A stretch of 64,000 nucleotides of DNA from Floccularia luteovirens (Eukaryota; Basidiomycota; Agaricomycetes; Agaricales; Squamanitaceae): assembly GCA_009739215.1 (NCBI GenBank), contig VSJF01000002.1, positions 2,170,001-2,234,000 of the forward strand. Direction: 5' to 3'. Under the pieces are notes generated by a model. It did no database searches and was not told the DNA's origin. It worked only from the letters and a program-made list of their open reading frames with translations. Each line of letters starts with the position of its first letter. The stretch's first letter is position 1. Both the position numbers and the translations under genes were made by a program. Below are positions 22,830-33,751 of the stretch, in pieces.

Positions 22830-23891
22830 TCATTCTTCATCACTGGCAAATTCAATCGCTTGATATTTTCGTGCCTTCTTGTTTGGATTTGCTAATGAAG
22901 CGCCTTTAAGAGGACGGGGAGCCGTTGCTGCCGATTCTAAGAAATAACATAAATTAGGCCTGTCAATAATATAAAGATCACGCTTACTTTCAACCGAACC
23001 CAGCCTCTTCTTATTCTTTTCTTTTTCTAATTGCAATTTAAGGTTTTCAATCTCTACTTGAGCATCTGGTTTGGCAGAAGAAGCGCTTGGTCGCTTTGGT
23101 GATTTTACCGATATTGACGCCTCTTCTCGTTTCTTGTCATTGCTTCTCTCAACAGGTCGTGTACCTGCACGATAAGGCGTGTTGGTGAAACAATGAAATG
23201 TTGCTGCATGTCCAAGGGCAGAGACGTACCTGCATCTCGAGCGTCATACGAGGGAACTAACATATCAATACCCGGGTGTAAATGACATTTTCTAGATTGC
23301 GCTTGAAGAGCAATCTTGAAGCAATGACCCATTCAACTTGTCAATCCTCATCAACCCTTACGCAAAAAGTAGGATCTTACGTCCAGAAAGATTTTTGTAG
23401 CATGAGCGGCAGCTTCATGGGCATCCATTTCGACCAAATGCACATGCATCGGCCGTTTTGAAGTCGGTCCCAAAGTTAACTGAATGAAACTCATGGTTAG
23501 CTTGAAATAGTAGGTCAGGTCATGTAAGTCACATCAATTTTTGCATCTTTCTCAGGGCTCCAGTTTCCTATGTAAAGTTCGCCTCCGACAAAGGTTTGTG
23601 CGAGCTTTTCAGCGAAAGCTTCTAGTAATATATCGGATGGGTTTTGTCCCTATATCAAAGTCAACTTAACAAGGTTGTCTAAATGCTCATCCTCACAACT
23701 AGCTTGAGAATGTCATCTTTCGACCAATGTCCATGCCACCATCGGCCTTCCTCGCCAGATAATCCCAAATGAATGTGCCACTGATCGCCTAAGACACTGG
23801 ACAGGACTACAAATCGGTCGATGCTTTGGTAAATTACTTGAGTCAGTTCGTCAAGGCAATTGAAATTAGCGAAGATGTCAAGCGATGACAT
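22830..23891 (-). CDS. Probable PAXX (XRCC4/XLF-family end-joining factor)
   Basis: A protein of about 255 residues in six exons, all joining in phase. ATG 23891 opens a short leader and then a beta-rich head: RFVVLSSVLGDQWHIHLGLS, RWWHGHWSKDDILKLV, FAEKLAQTFVGGELYIGNWS and LTLGPTSKRPMHVHLVEMDA. After that come HEAAAHATKIFLDIALQAQS (start of the stalk helix), a Ser/Lys-rich linker with a short coiled coil (VEIENLKLQLEKEKNKKR), and the C-terminal tail GASLANPNKKARKYQAIEF followed by ASDEE. That tail matches the Ku-binding end of animal PAXX in order and spacing: G-x-S-L-x-N-P, Lys/Arg cluster, then small hydrophobic-x-Phe and acids. The layout (head, stalk, linker, Ku motif) also fits XRCC4/XLF, so those are the alternatives. 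Expected role: non-homologous end joining in the nucleus. Confidence 0.72.
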
Positions 23892-24100
23892 TGAAAATGG
23901 AGTAGTTCGTTGTCCACATGAAAACCTTAATGTTTTCCTAATTCACTTCATACTCCGACATTGAATGTTGAATGTTAGAACAGTAACGAAGAACAAGTGT
24001 ACACAATATTTGACTGTATTACTATTAGAGATATGTATGTATAGAGAAATGCATAGTACTTCATCTAGAGCTATGAGTGCCCAAGTTTCCAAACATTGAG

Positions 24101-26471
24101 TTACACGAGATTGCCATTCACCAAATTTTGGCGGATAACCATGTCCTTTACTAAAAGGCGTGAGAGAAACCGATCAATGCTAGTTTGTACGATTGGAGAA
24201 CAACACTTGCCATTTCCGAGAATATGTTGTGTAGATTTTACATCCTATTCATCATAAGGAATAGTGAGTAATGTAAATAACGCTAGACATGAAATAGACC
24301 TACTGTCACCGTGGTCAAGTGGCAATAGAATACACGAGGAACTGGAGAATGTTGCTTATGCAACGCGGCTGGGGGTATTCACGTTGGTTGAATGAATGAA
24401 CCACGAGTTATTATGAATTACTGACCGAACTTCTTTTTGAGATCTTGAGGCAAGCGTATCGCGTCAACTAAAAGGAACCGACGAGATAGTAATTGAAACA
24501 CATACAAGTAGAAACATGATCAAAGGTATTGGGTCTATCGCCGTATGAAATAACATAATCTGAAAACTTGATGCCAGATTCTAGCTTCGCTGATTGTACG
24601 GAAGCGGGTAAGCCAAGGCCGTATTCGGGTGATTAAACAGAAGAACCTTTGAATATATCGATCTTATTCAAAAACAGTACTGTTTGCGTCAACTTGAGAA
24701 GGGGGTTCGAAACAACCATTTTCCAAAGCAGGATGGAGTCTTCCTGTAAGCAAAATGTCAATGTTTGCAATAACAATAGAAGAAAGTTCAGTACCAAGCG
24801 ATTCACCGCGTTATCTTCAGCTAACACCTTATAGTAACCAGGAAAATCAGAATACAAAGAAGCCTGAGCAGGGTAACTCGCACCTGATCAAAGCAAGAGA
24901 TTGGAGCCAAGAAAATTATCGCATCCATATTGTCAAAGAAAGGAACCCATGACGCTAATAATAAATCGGCAAGTAAGCGGCATCAGCTAAGCGGCTCCTC
25001 ACAGAAGCACATTGCATACCTCTCTGAGAAGAAAATCAGATGTGTATCAGTTTGACTCATGACTAACATTGAAGCTATAACACACCAAAGACCGTGCTCC
25101 TCCAACGTCAAACACCCTCCAATCATGGCTAACAAGATTCCCTAGAAGTGGACTGTCAATTGAATGAAATTAGTTCGATCATATCGGCTTGTATTACCTG
25201 CTTTTAGTTTGAACCGATGTTCAGATACCCCCAATGTTTTAAGTCTCGCTCGTAATATGTCATCTGTGTCATGTCCGGCTGTGAACAACCGGTAATTTAA
25301 TAATTCGCGAATTAAAACATACCATCAGTAGGTATATACCGTAGTGCTGTAACACGATCTAGACAGTCCAAAAAACTGTGTCGAATTTTCACATGAATGG
25401 GACGCAGTTAAGAAGAAAATGTGGGACATACAATCCACCCATATCTTCTAATCGTATTTTTTGTATAGCAAGTGCTTGTTGTACAACAGGATCTTTCCAC
25501 AAACGTGCCATATCTTCAGCACAGGCATGAAAAACGACGCCAGGGTCGTTTGGGTCGTCAAAATCAATATCCATACCACTCTCAAAGCTATTTCTTGGTG
25601 TGGCGAGGAGCTTGCTAAATGCAATTTTCCACTGTGATGTTGAATTCACCGCGATTTCCTTCTGCAGTTTACCCGCACGCGTCGTATATGACATGTTTGT
25701 GAAACCTGCAACATGCACTCCATCAAATCCGACGGACCCAGAAATTTTCCGTAGCAACGCTTCTTCGACTTGTTGCAGTGGAAGCAGACGCATCTTGAGC
25801 TTCAGATGTTCAGATGTCAGTGGTGGGATAGTACTGGAAGTTGGACTTGACGGTCGTGAGATACTGTTTGTGCTTTTTTGTGCCTGTATCTCTGTCAAAG
25901 CATCCAGTATCATCCGAATCGAGCGTACAACGTTGAGTTGTATGATTGCCCGCCATGAAGCGCGCTCTGTTCTAAAAGCCTACGCAGGTTCGGCTCATAT
26001 TCATTGCCGGGAGAGAGCGTATCGTACCTTGTGTGAATTGATCAACTGGAAATCTGTGCGAATCAGATACAGTGGGATCGCAACATATACGCACGAACAA
26101 CTTACTCTTTAGTGTAGTGGATTTTCCTACAGAGTACTTATAAGTAAATGAGCACATGCGAGATGAAGGTTATATATATACCTGACTCGCTCTGGCCTGC
26201 AGGGGAGGATCCTAATTAATGAAGCTTTTACAGTAACAGCCACACAAAACTCACCCAACAACAGCACTCTAACACACTTCGGATTTTTCTTCTCAGCCAG
26301 CCGTTGCCGGTTTATTTCTTCATCTATAGCGTCCGACACCCTCCGAGCTTCCGCTTCTGCAGCCAACCTGGCCTCTCGTTGTTGTGGAGTCTCATCTGGT
26401 GGTGGAGCAATAGCTTTGGTTAGGGGATCATCAGCCTCATCGACTGTGGGTAGACGACGAATTTTGGGCAT
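24101..26471 (-). CDS. G-protein alpha subunit, divergent fungal type, catalytic Gln replaced
   Basis: A heterotrimeric G-protein alpha subunit of roughly 500 residues. ATG 26471 starts MPKIRRLPTVDEADDPLTKA with no Gly at position 2, so no myristoylation is expected. The P-loop GQSESGKSTTLKNFQ is built from tiny exons (15 bases at 26182-26196, 21 bases at 26106-26126). Helical domain: FRTERASWRAIIQLNVVRSI and a long insert. Switch I reads DDILRARLKTLGV, keeping the Arg and Thr. Switch II reads WRVFDVGGARSL, with Ala where the catalytic Gln should be. NKxD is FLNKIDIFK; the last motif is CHLTTVTDVKSTQHIL, and the protein ends VNGNLV. A 4-base exon (25020-25023) is needed to keep frame after SL. 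At least twelve exons. It should bind GTP; hydrolysis is doubtful. Confidence 0.85.
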
Positions 26472-27724
26472 AGATGTGGCAGTAAGGAGGTATGTTGATG
26501 GTAAAGATAGTGACGGAGGAGGTTGGAAGGGAGGATTAGACTAGAGGCATCGCCGTGTAAGTAACTGAAAAGGAAGATTCCCAGGTCATAATTCCAAGAA
26601 GGGAATACTGAATTCGATCAAAGGTCAGGGTGTTATGACTGGTCACTAGGACTCGTACTTATGCCCTAAAATATCCGACATCAAGGGTTCACAGAAGTAC
26701 AGAATACCATACAATGTCTTGATACACAACAACAAAATACATTTGAATTCGCCCCTATTGATTTCACGGACCTCTTCTCCCGCGAAAGCAGCGCAAAATT
26801 ACGAGATTTCACCAACAAATCCAACCCTCTGTCCCTCGTTCAATACATTATTATTTTATACACTTCAGCTCAGGCACTTTTCTTGTCAAGCCATGTAAGT
26901 TTGACTTTTTGCAGGGATCATTATAATAGACACGCTCAATTCATTACCCCTTTTGCCCTTTCACCCGACAAATGATTATGACACAAAGTTCTTGTCGCAC
27001 GGAAGCTATTTACAAATAGTCCAGCCCTTATATAGACCCCATGCTAGGATAAGGAAGCAAAATTTACATGCATATGTGATGGTGGAAGGAAACCCCGCTG
27101 TTGTCGTTGTCTGACGTTCACTGGTGCATCAATGAATATCCATTATCTTCTCCTTTAAGCCAAGGTAACGTATACAAAAAAATCTGGGCTTATCTCCCAA
27201 AGAAGATTTCGGAGTGCAACCATCAACCAACCATCAACTCCAGGTTAGAATTAGAATAAATACGGCTTATTGTTCACACATGCCTATCTTACTTCTTGTT
27301 TTGTTAGCATTACAACATTGTAGCTGGTACAGCATAACTCACTTATCATAAAACTCATGAAACGTGGAGGTGTGTTTGCTTTTCATTTATCCGGCCGTGA
27401 TTTCGGCACAGGCACTCTTTTTACTCGTATCACAGAAGTAATTATTAAAGCTGCCAAGGCTACATATAGTATGAATTTACCAGCGCCACATACAAATTTT
27501 ATTTGACGCAGAGATCACTAACAAAAAGTATGATCTACCTGCACACAATGTACACCAGATAAGTACACGCTGCATCATTTAGACAGCCGGTTGGAGATCA
27601 CCACCGATTATCTCGCTTAGTTAGTGCTAAACCGGTAAGCATCGCTTCCTCGGTTCAGTCAATAGTACAGTTGACATGATGTCACAATTGTTATAATAAT
27701 ATGATATCTGATTTCTTAGATAAT
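26472..27724. other. Intergenic, 1.25 kb, no gene seen
   Basis: 5' region of the first G-alpha gene plus the 3' flank of the LEA-like gene. AT-rich, no open frame of note on either strand, no repeats recognised. Confidence 0.5.
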
Positions 27725-28596
27725 TCATGTGTGTTTCTCTGCCTTAAGCCTGACAGATTCTGCACCGTCTGCGGTCTTCTGTGCTACAACTCTCTTTTCA
27801 CGATCAGCCTCAGACTCAGCCTTTTCGGCTTTTGTCCTGCCCCATCCTAACCAGCTAAACCAGCCATCCTTTGCCTTCGAAGCATTTCTTTCGGCTTCAG
27901 CATGCAATTCAGCTGCTTTCCTGTCTGCCGCAGAGCGTGCTTCATTGTATAAGCTTTCGGTTGAATCGCGCGCTCTTGACAACGATTGCTTTGCTGAGTC
28001 CTTGTATTCGCCATATTTTGCTTCTGCGCTATCGGCCAAACCGCGCGCTCGCTTTTCTGCGTCTCCAACGACACCGCGTGCGCGTGCCTCTACTTCTTGT
28101 GCTTTCTCGTCTACACTCGACCTGGCAGAATCGAATCTTTCTTTACCAGCATTCTAAAATAATGATAGTTGGTCATTCCATTGGTGTATCTCGGGTGTTC
28201 ACACAAACCTTGGCTTCTTCATATTTATTTTGGCCCTGACGATAAGTGTCGTTTACACGTTTTCTGGCATCATCTACTGTTTCCTGTCCCTTCGCCTTGT
28301 ACTCTTGCTCTTCTTTTGCTGATTTTGCCTTTAACGCGTCGACTTTGTCAGGATTTCTAAAATAAAAGTATGCTCCCCCCGATGCAGCCAGAGCAAGAGC
28401 AAAATACATCAGTGTATTATCTGATTTTGCTTTTGGGGTTTGGTTTGGCAGTGGAGGAGGAGGAGGAGCGTTGTACATGCGAGCTGTCTGAGATTCGGAT
28501 GGGTTATTTCATTGCCTGTTACAACGTTTGAAGAGGACTTACTACCAATCTGGAGGTTACTGGGGCAACGCGAGCTGAAAGTGCTAAACGGAACAT
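27725..28596 (-). CDS. Mitochondrial LEA-like membrane protein with amphipathic helix repeats
   Basis: About 240 residues in three or four exons. ATG 28596 gives MFRLALSARVAPVTSRLVVS, a likely mitochondrial presequence (Arg and Ser, no acids). A proline run and one membrane helix follow (TLMYFALALAASGGAYFYF). The rest is a long string of 11-residue-like amphipathic repeats rich in Ala, Lys and Glu: VDALKAKSAKEEQEYKAKGQ, ARKRVNDTYRQGQNKYEEAK, EARARGVVGDAEKRARGLAD, ending WFSWLGWGRTKAEKAESEAD and a short tail. Such proteins resemble late-embryogenesis and apolipoprotein repeats and protect membranes under stress in other eukaryotes. Role here is inferred. Fungal relatives are sometimes called calcofluor-hypersensitive proteins; I cannot confirm that. 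Confidence 0.7.
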
Positions 28597-28888
28597 GCTT
28601 AAATGTCTTGGATTTCTGTGAGAGGGAAGTGAATGTGAATGAATGGAGCAGAGAAGACAAGTATTTATTGAAATCCATGCAAGGAAACCAATGACGCGGG
28701 TGATGTCATAGCGGTTTATCTGCACGTGCCATTTATATCACGTGCCACACGGAACTGGAAGTGGGTAATCTTATCTTTTATCTTTATTCAAGTACCGTTA
28801 CTATCGCAGGGCAACGACCACCTCAGGTCACCCAGGTGCGCTTGGTTTTCCCCTTGTCTCGAACAGTCAGGTTCAGCAACGTCAATTA
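28597..28888. promoter_or_regulatory. Bidirectional promoter with paired CACGTG sites
   Basis: The 292 bases between the divergent start codons of the LEA-like gene and the riboside kinase gene carry CACGTG twice, at 28723-28728 and 28739-28744, exactly 16 bases (about 1.5 helix turns) apart. A CCAAT box lies at 28688-28692 and a CRE-like TGATGTCA at 28701-28708. These are candidate bHLH, HAP and bZIP sites; binding is inferred. Confidence 0.55.
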
Positions 28889-30075
28889 ATGGCCGATCAC
28901 CCGAGAAAGAAAGTCAAGGTTATTCTCGTGGGCATAGGGTGAGCAGTCCAGTGATCCATTTAACCTTGGCTTACTAGACTCAAATTAAAATTCAAAGCGG
29001 TGCGACTTGTTCAGGAAAGACCACTCTAGCCAAACATCTCAACCGTATTCTACCAAACAGCGTTATAATCCACCAAGATGTGCGTATCTCATCTCTGACT
29101 CATCTTACTAGGCGCTTATTCTCAAATACGTTCCTCTAGGATTTTACACCAGTATGTGCCAGTCCTTATCGCCCCACTCTGTATATCATCAATGACCTTG
29201 GTAGCCTCAAGAAGAGGTGCCCTTTCATCCAGTTTATGGTGTGCAAGACTGGGATGCTGCGCCTGGCGCGATCATCTGGCCACGTCTTGTTGAATTTTTG
29301 CGACATGTAAAGAAGACAGGTACTATACCACCGGAGCATAGGAGCCATGACCACCTCAACGAGCAGAAAGATATCAAAGTGGATGAAGTAATTAAGAATA
29401 AATGGATCTGTGAATTCAGAAGACTGAAGAAGGAGAGGGAGGACCGGGCTGGTGAAGAGAATGAAAAGATTATATGGGGCTTGGTCGATGGGTTCTTGTT
29501 GTACTGGCACAAGGTTTGTTCCCTTCAAATATATACAAAGAAACCCTGACATATATCATGGCCTCTTAATCATAGGAAGTTATAGAGCAATTGGATGTTC
29601 GCATAATGTTGAGGGTTCCGCATGACGTTTTGAAGAAAAGAAGACATGACAGACACGGATACCACACAGCAGGTGAGCTAAGACTTCTTGCTGGTATTTC
29701 ACGAACCTGACAAATTTCCGTTATCGATTCAAAAACACTCATCAATCCTCAACTGTTAATTATATCTTTCAAATTGAACATATCCACGGAAACTGACATT
29801 TCACAATGAAATAAATGCAATCTCGCTGCATCTATGGAGAACAATCCGACATGATAGAAGGATCACTATGGCGCGATCCTCCGAATTATTGGGAGCAAAT
29901 AGTATACCCGGCTTATTTAGATGCATATAAAGATGTCTTCGTAGATGGCGATGTTGAGCATGGTAAACCTGGTAACAAAGTAAAGGATTTGATACTCCTT
30001 GAAACTCTAGAAATGTCAATGGGAGAGGCTGTTGATAGATGTTGCTCAGCTCTTAAAGATGTCGCAGGAAGTTGA
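28889..30075 (+). CDS. NRK1: Nicotinamide riboside kinase (NRK1 family)
   Basis: Phosphorylates nicotinamide riboside to NMN in NAD salvage; cytosolic. ATG 28889 gives MADHPRKKVKVILVGIGG and then ATCSGKTTLAKHLNRIL, the P-loop. A 12-base exon (29140-29151) encodes DFTP, joining VIIHQD to PQEEVPFHPVYGVQDWDAAP, so the family's QDDFxxP motif is rebuilt only by splicing. IIWGLVDGFLLYWHK is the Walker-B-like strand with the lid after it. DVRIMLRVPHDVLKKRRHDR supplies the lid arginines, and DPPNYWEQIVYPAYLDAYKD matches the conserved W/Y-P-x-Y block near the end. At least six exons; about 265 residues. Confidence 0.9.
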
Positions 30076-31102
30076 ATATATTAGCATATATGTTGTGTCA
30101 GAATTCTATAAAACCAAACTTGAATTGATTGTGATTAACCAGTTTAATTACATGTATATGCTGCCAGCTCATTAAGCATTTATTGTACAAGTTACCCCAA
30201 AGAGATTTGTGGTGGGGTAACCCTGGTTTTTATGAAAGTACATCTTTCGATGGGCCACACCTCGGGAATCTTAGCAGTTTCAGAATATCACAAGCAGATT
30301 GGTGATTGCCTGTGATGATTGGCGAAAGTTACTGCCACCGTTCAAATGTGCTCAGTGACAGAGTTCATGATTAAAGTTGGTATCAAATCATGTCTATACA
30401 TATCAAGTGAACATTGGAACACTTAGCTTCCACGTATTTTCTCATTAAGTGCACTTTAAAACCGCATAGGGATGGCTTAATAGCGCGATGTAACTTCCAC
30501 TCTTCCTCCGTTGCATTTACGACCAGTCTTTGGATCGCATTGGGTAAATCTACAAGCTGTATTCAATCTGTAACGGAATATACGTTGAATGGCTTGTGAA
30601 AATGTGTACTTGGACAGGCTCGGAATTCATCATTGCCTGACACAGCTCTGGCCTCAATCAGCTGACTGGAGAAGAGATGGAAGGGGAAACGGAGGCCAGC
30701 CGGAGGGGACCCGACCGCCCATAGTGACATACTCGGGGTCCAGGAATACGAGCCAACAGGAACCCAGGGATTTATGAAGAAACGCGGCAGCAATAATGTG
30801 TGGACGAGAGCTCCGTTTGTCTAGAATGCTACGACATAGGCTCCGTAAAGTGATTTTTGAGACGAGGTCAACGCCTGCGGCGGGATTAACGTCCGGGTCG
30901 AAGAGGGCGGCATCGCAGGGGATATACAGGGAGGGCCGACCGGAGAGCCGGGGTGACTGATTTATCACATGCCAAACCTGGGGCAACACTCGGAACTGGA
31001 AAAAGACAATTCGTCCCGTGATATCGCCATATAAGAGCCAATTAGCCCGCTCTCCTTTCCTTTCGTCTTTCCTATCACTATCCACAACATCTTTCACATA
31101 TA
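30076..31102. other. Intergenic, 1 kb, no gene seen
   Basis: 3' flank of the kinase gene and promoter of the fumarate reductase gene. A 233-codon minus frame covering 30654-31355 is antisense to the reductase and was rejected. Confidence 0.5.
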
Positions 31103-33212
31103 ATGGCTCAGGTAATTGTCGTGGGTGGCGGTCTCGCTGGGCTCTCTGCTGCCCACACTCTACTCGAGCGTGGTGCAAATGTCGTTCTTCTCGACAAGCA
31201 AGGGTATGTCTCGCCTCCTCTCGCTTCTTTAGTCTTCTCATCGCTTGTATTGGTATTAGTTTCATGGGTGGCAACTCTACCAAAGCTACCTCAGGAATCA
31301 ATGGTGCAGGCACAAATACACAACACAATCTCGGTATTCCCGATAGTGCAGCCATTTTCTACGAAGATACTAAGAAATCCGTATGTGATGCCTCTTTCAC
31401 TTTCGCACTCTCATGACCTTACATTTCACAAGGCTCGTGATTTGGCACGCCCCGATCTCATCCGCGTCCTAACAGGTCGCTCTGGTGACGCTGTTAACTG
31501 GCTTCAAGACAAATTCGGTCTTGATCTCTCGAAAGTTGCCCGTCTAGGAGGCCACAGCCAGCCTCGCACACATCGAGGAGATGCTCAGTTCCCAGGAATG
31601 GTAAGCATTCTGTCAATCGCCTATGTTCTATACCCGCTCTAACTCCGGGCCTTTCTAAATTCATATTGATTGGTTTTCTTCTTTCCTCTTCTAGGTTATC
31701 ACTTATGCTCAGATGGAACGATTGGAAGACTTGGCTGTTAGCATTCCAGACCGTGTGAAAATCTTGAAGAAAGCCCGTGTCACCAAACTCATTAAAGATG
31801 AATCTGGTTCTGTCGTTGGTGTAGAATATGCCCAAGGAGGCAAAACTGAATCTATTTATGGCCCTGTTATCCTTGCCACTGGAGGTTACGCAGCTGACTT
31901 CACTGAGGATTCGCTCCTCAAGAAACATCGCCCTGAGTATTGGGATCTCCCCACCACTAACGGCGAGCACTGCACTGGTGATGGCCAAAAACTTGCCATG
32001 TCAATTGGCGCTCATGGCATTGATCTCGAGAAGGTCCAAGTCCATCCCACCGGCCTTGTTGATCCTAATGAGCCCAATGCCAAGGTGAAGTTCTTGGCTG
32101 CGGAAGCCCTGCGCGGAGTGGGTGGCTTGCTTTTGGACAACACTGGTAGCCGCTTTGTGGACGAGCTACAACATCGTGATTTTGTTACAGGAAAGATCTG
32201 GGAAAACAAGAAGGTTTGTTTTCCTTTTATGATATTTTAGTGGAAGTTTTGAAGTGATCATTGATATTCAGTACCCAATCCGACTTGTTCTCAATGGAAA
32301 AGCTTCCAAAGAAATTGAATGGCATTGCAAGCACTATGTTGGCCGCGGTTTAATGAAGCGATTTGACAGCGGAGAGGCGTTGGCTAAGGAGTTCGGCCTT
32401 TCACCTAATGTCCTCAAAAAGACATTTGAAGATTATAACCAGAGCGTTCGCACACAAAAGGATCCGTTCGGCAAGAAGGTAAATTCTTAACGCTATCATT
32501 ACCCTAATCATTCCTAACTCGTTTACAGTTCTTCCAAGGCGAATGGTCCTTCAATGACTCCTTCCATGTTGCCATTATGACACCTGTCCTTCACTACACT
32601 ATGGGTGGTCTTGAGATTGATCCAGAATCACGAGTCCTTAGTCAAAGCAGCAAGCCTATCCCTGGTTTGTTTGCCGCGGGAGAAGTTGCTGGTGGTGTCC
32701 ACGGCGCTAATCGTCTCGGAGGTTCATCACTTCTTGGATGTGTCGTTTTTGGTCGTGTTTCTGGTGATTCTGCCGCAGCATACTTACTACAAACAACAAG
32801 TGCTGCTGTTCAGAAGGCTGGCGGCAGACTCAGCGCACTTGCTGGTCAGGTCAGCTCGTCGTCATCACCCGCTGCATCTGCACCATCTGCTGCCCCTTCC
32901 CCGTCAGCTGGCAAATCTGCCTCTGGTCAATATACGATGGGAGAAGTTGCTAAGCACAAGACAAAAGATGATGTTTGGGTTGTTGTTGACGGACAAGTGC
33001 TTGATGTCACAAGCGTAAGTACCATTTTCATTCTTTATGAGAATGGAGATCTAATTTGGTCATCATAGTTCTTGCCTGACCACCCGGGAGGTGAGAAAGC
33101 TATTATGTTGTATGCAGGACGTGATGCGACAGAGGAGTTCAACATGCTTCATGATCCCAAAGTGATCCCGAGATACGCACCCGACGCTGTAATTGGCAAA
33201 GTGAAAGCATGA
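31103..33212 (+). CDS. Soluble fumarate reductase (OSM1/FRD1 type) with C-terminal cytochrome b5 domain
   Basis: Reduces fumarate to succinate with a flavin cofactor, re-oxidising reduced flavins under low oxygen. ATG 31103 starts [20 protein letters not shown], the FAD-binding GGGLAGL loop. [53 protein letters not shown] and [20 protein letters not shown] follow in family order. The substrate-end motif is [20 protein letters not shown], then [21 protein letters not shown] Ser/Ala/Pro linker leads to a cytochrome b5 domain: [20 protein letters not shown], then [20 protein letters not shown] with heme ligand HPGG. About 630 residues, six exons. No clear signal peptide or peroxisomal tail is seen. 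Confidence 0.92.
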
Positions 33213-33751
33213 AGATGTCACAGTGCTGACGACTCTCTATGGTTATTTATGACCAACCAAAAAGTAGAGGCTAAACGCTGTTAGATATCTTAACAACTAC
33301 CGGTTTTCCATGCTTTGTCCTGCCTCGTATTATCTATATATCTCCTGCAGGAATGTACGCTGTATTGATGAAATTTGTATTGTACACAATACTTGATATA
33401 TCTGCATCCGGAAAATGAAAAAGTGCCTGCATGACCATGTCATGCGGGGCATGAGAAGATGGAGATGAGCTGGGAAGGACAACTAAGCTGGTGTTAGTCA
33501 TCGCTTTACTATTTATAAGATGCCTGTTCCAACGACGTTCCTCGACGTCTTTTGCTCCAGCTTTACGCACCACCACCCTCTCCAACGGGCCAAGTGCAAC
33601 ACCAGTGGGAACGTGGACTCCACACCTTATTGACACACAGCAAAGTTCCGGCTTCAACGAGGCAGGCTCCTGCTGAGTTTCATACAAGTGGCCTGAACTT
33701 CGCAATTGCCAAAGGCTCATTGTTAACACCCCCACTTTCCTCCCATCCAAA
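33213..33751. other. Intergenic, no gene seen
   Basis: 3' flank of the reductase gene and promoter of the dipeptidase gene. No coding signal. Confidence 0.5.

Noticed and set aside
27729..28157. 142-codon plus-strand frame rich in Ala, Ser and Phe
   Set aside because: Antisense of the Ala/Lys/Glu repeats of the LEA-like protein.
30654..31355. 233-codon open frame on the minus strand
   Set aside because: It overlaps the first exon of the fumarate reductase on the other strand, shows no family resemblance and is best explained as an antisense shadow.
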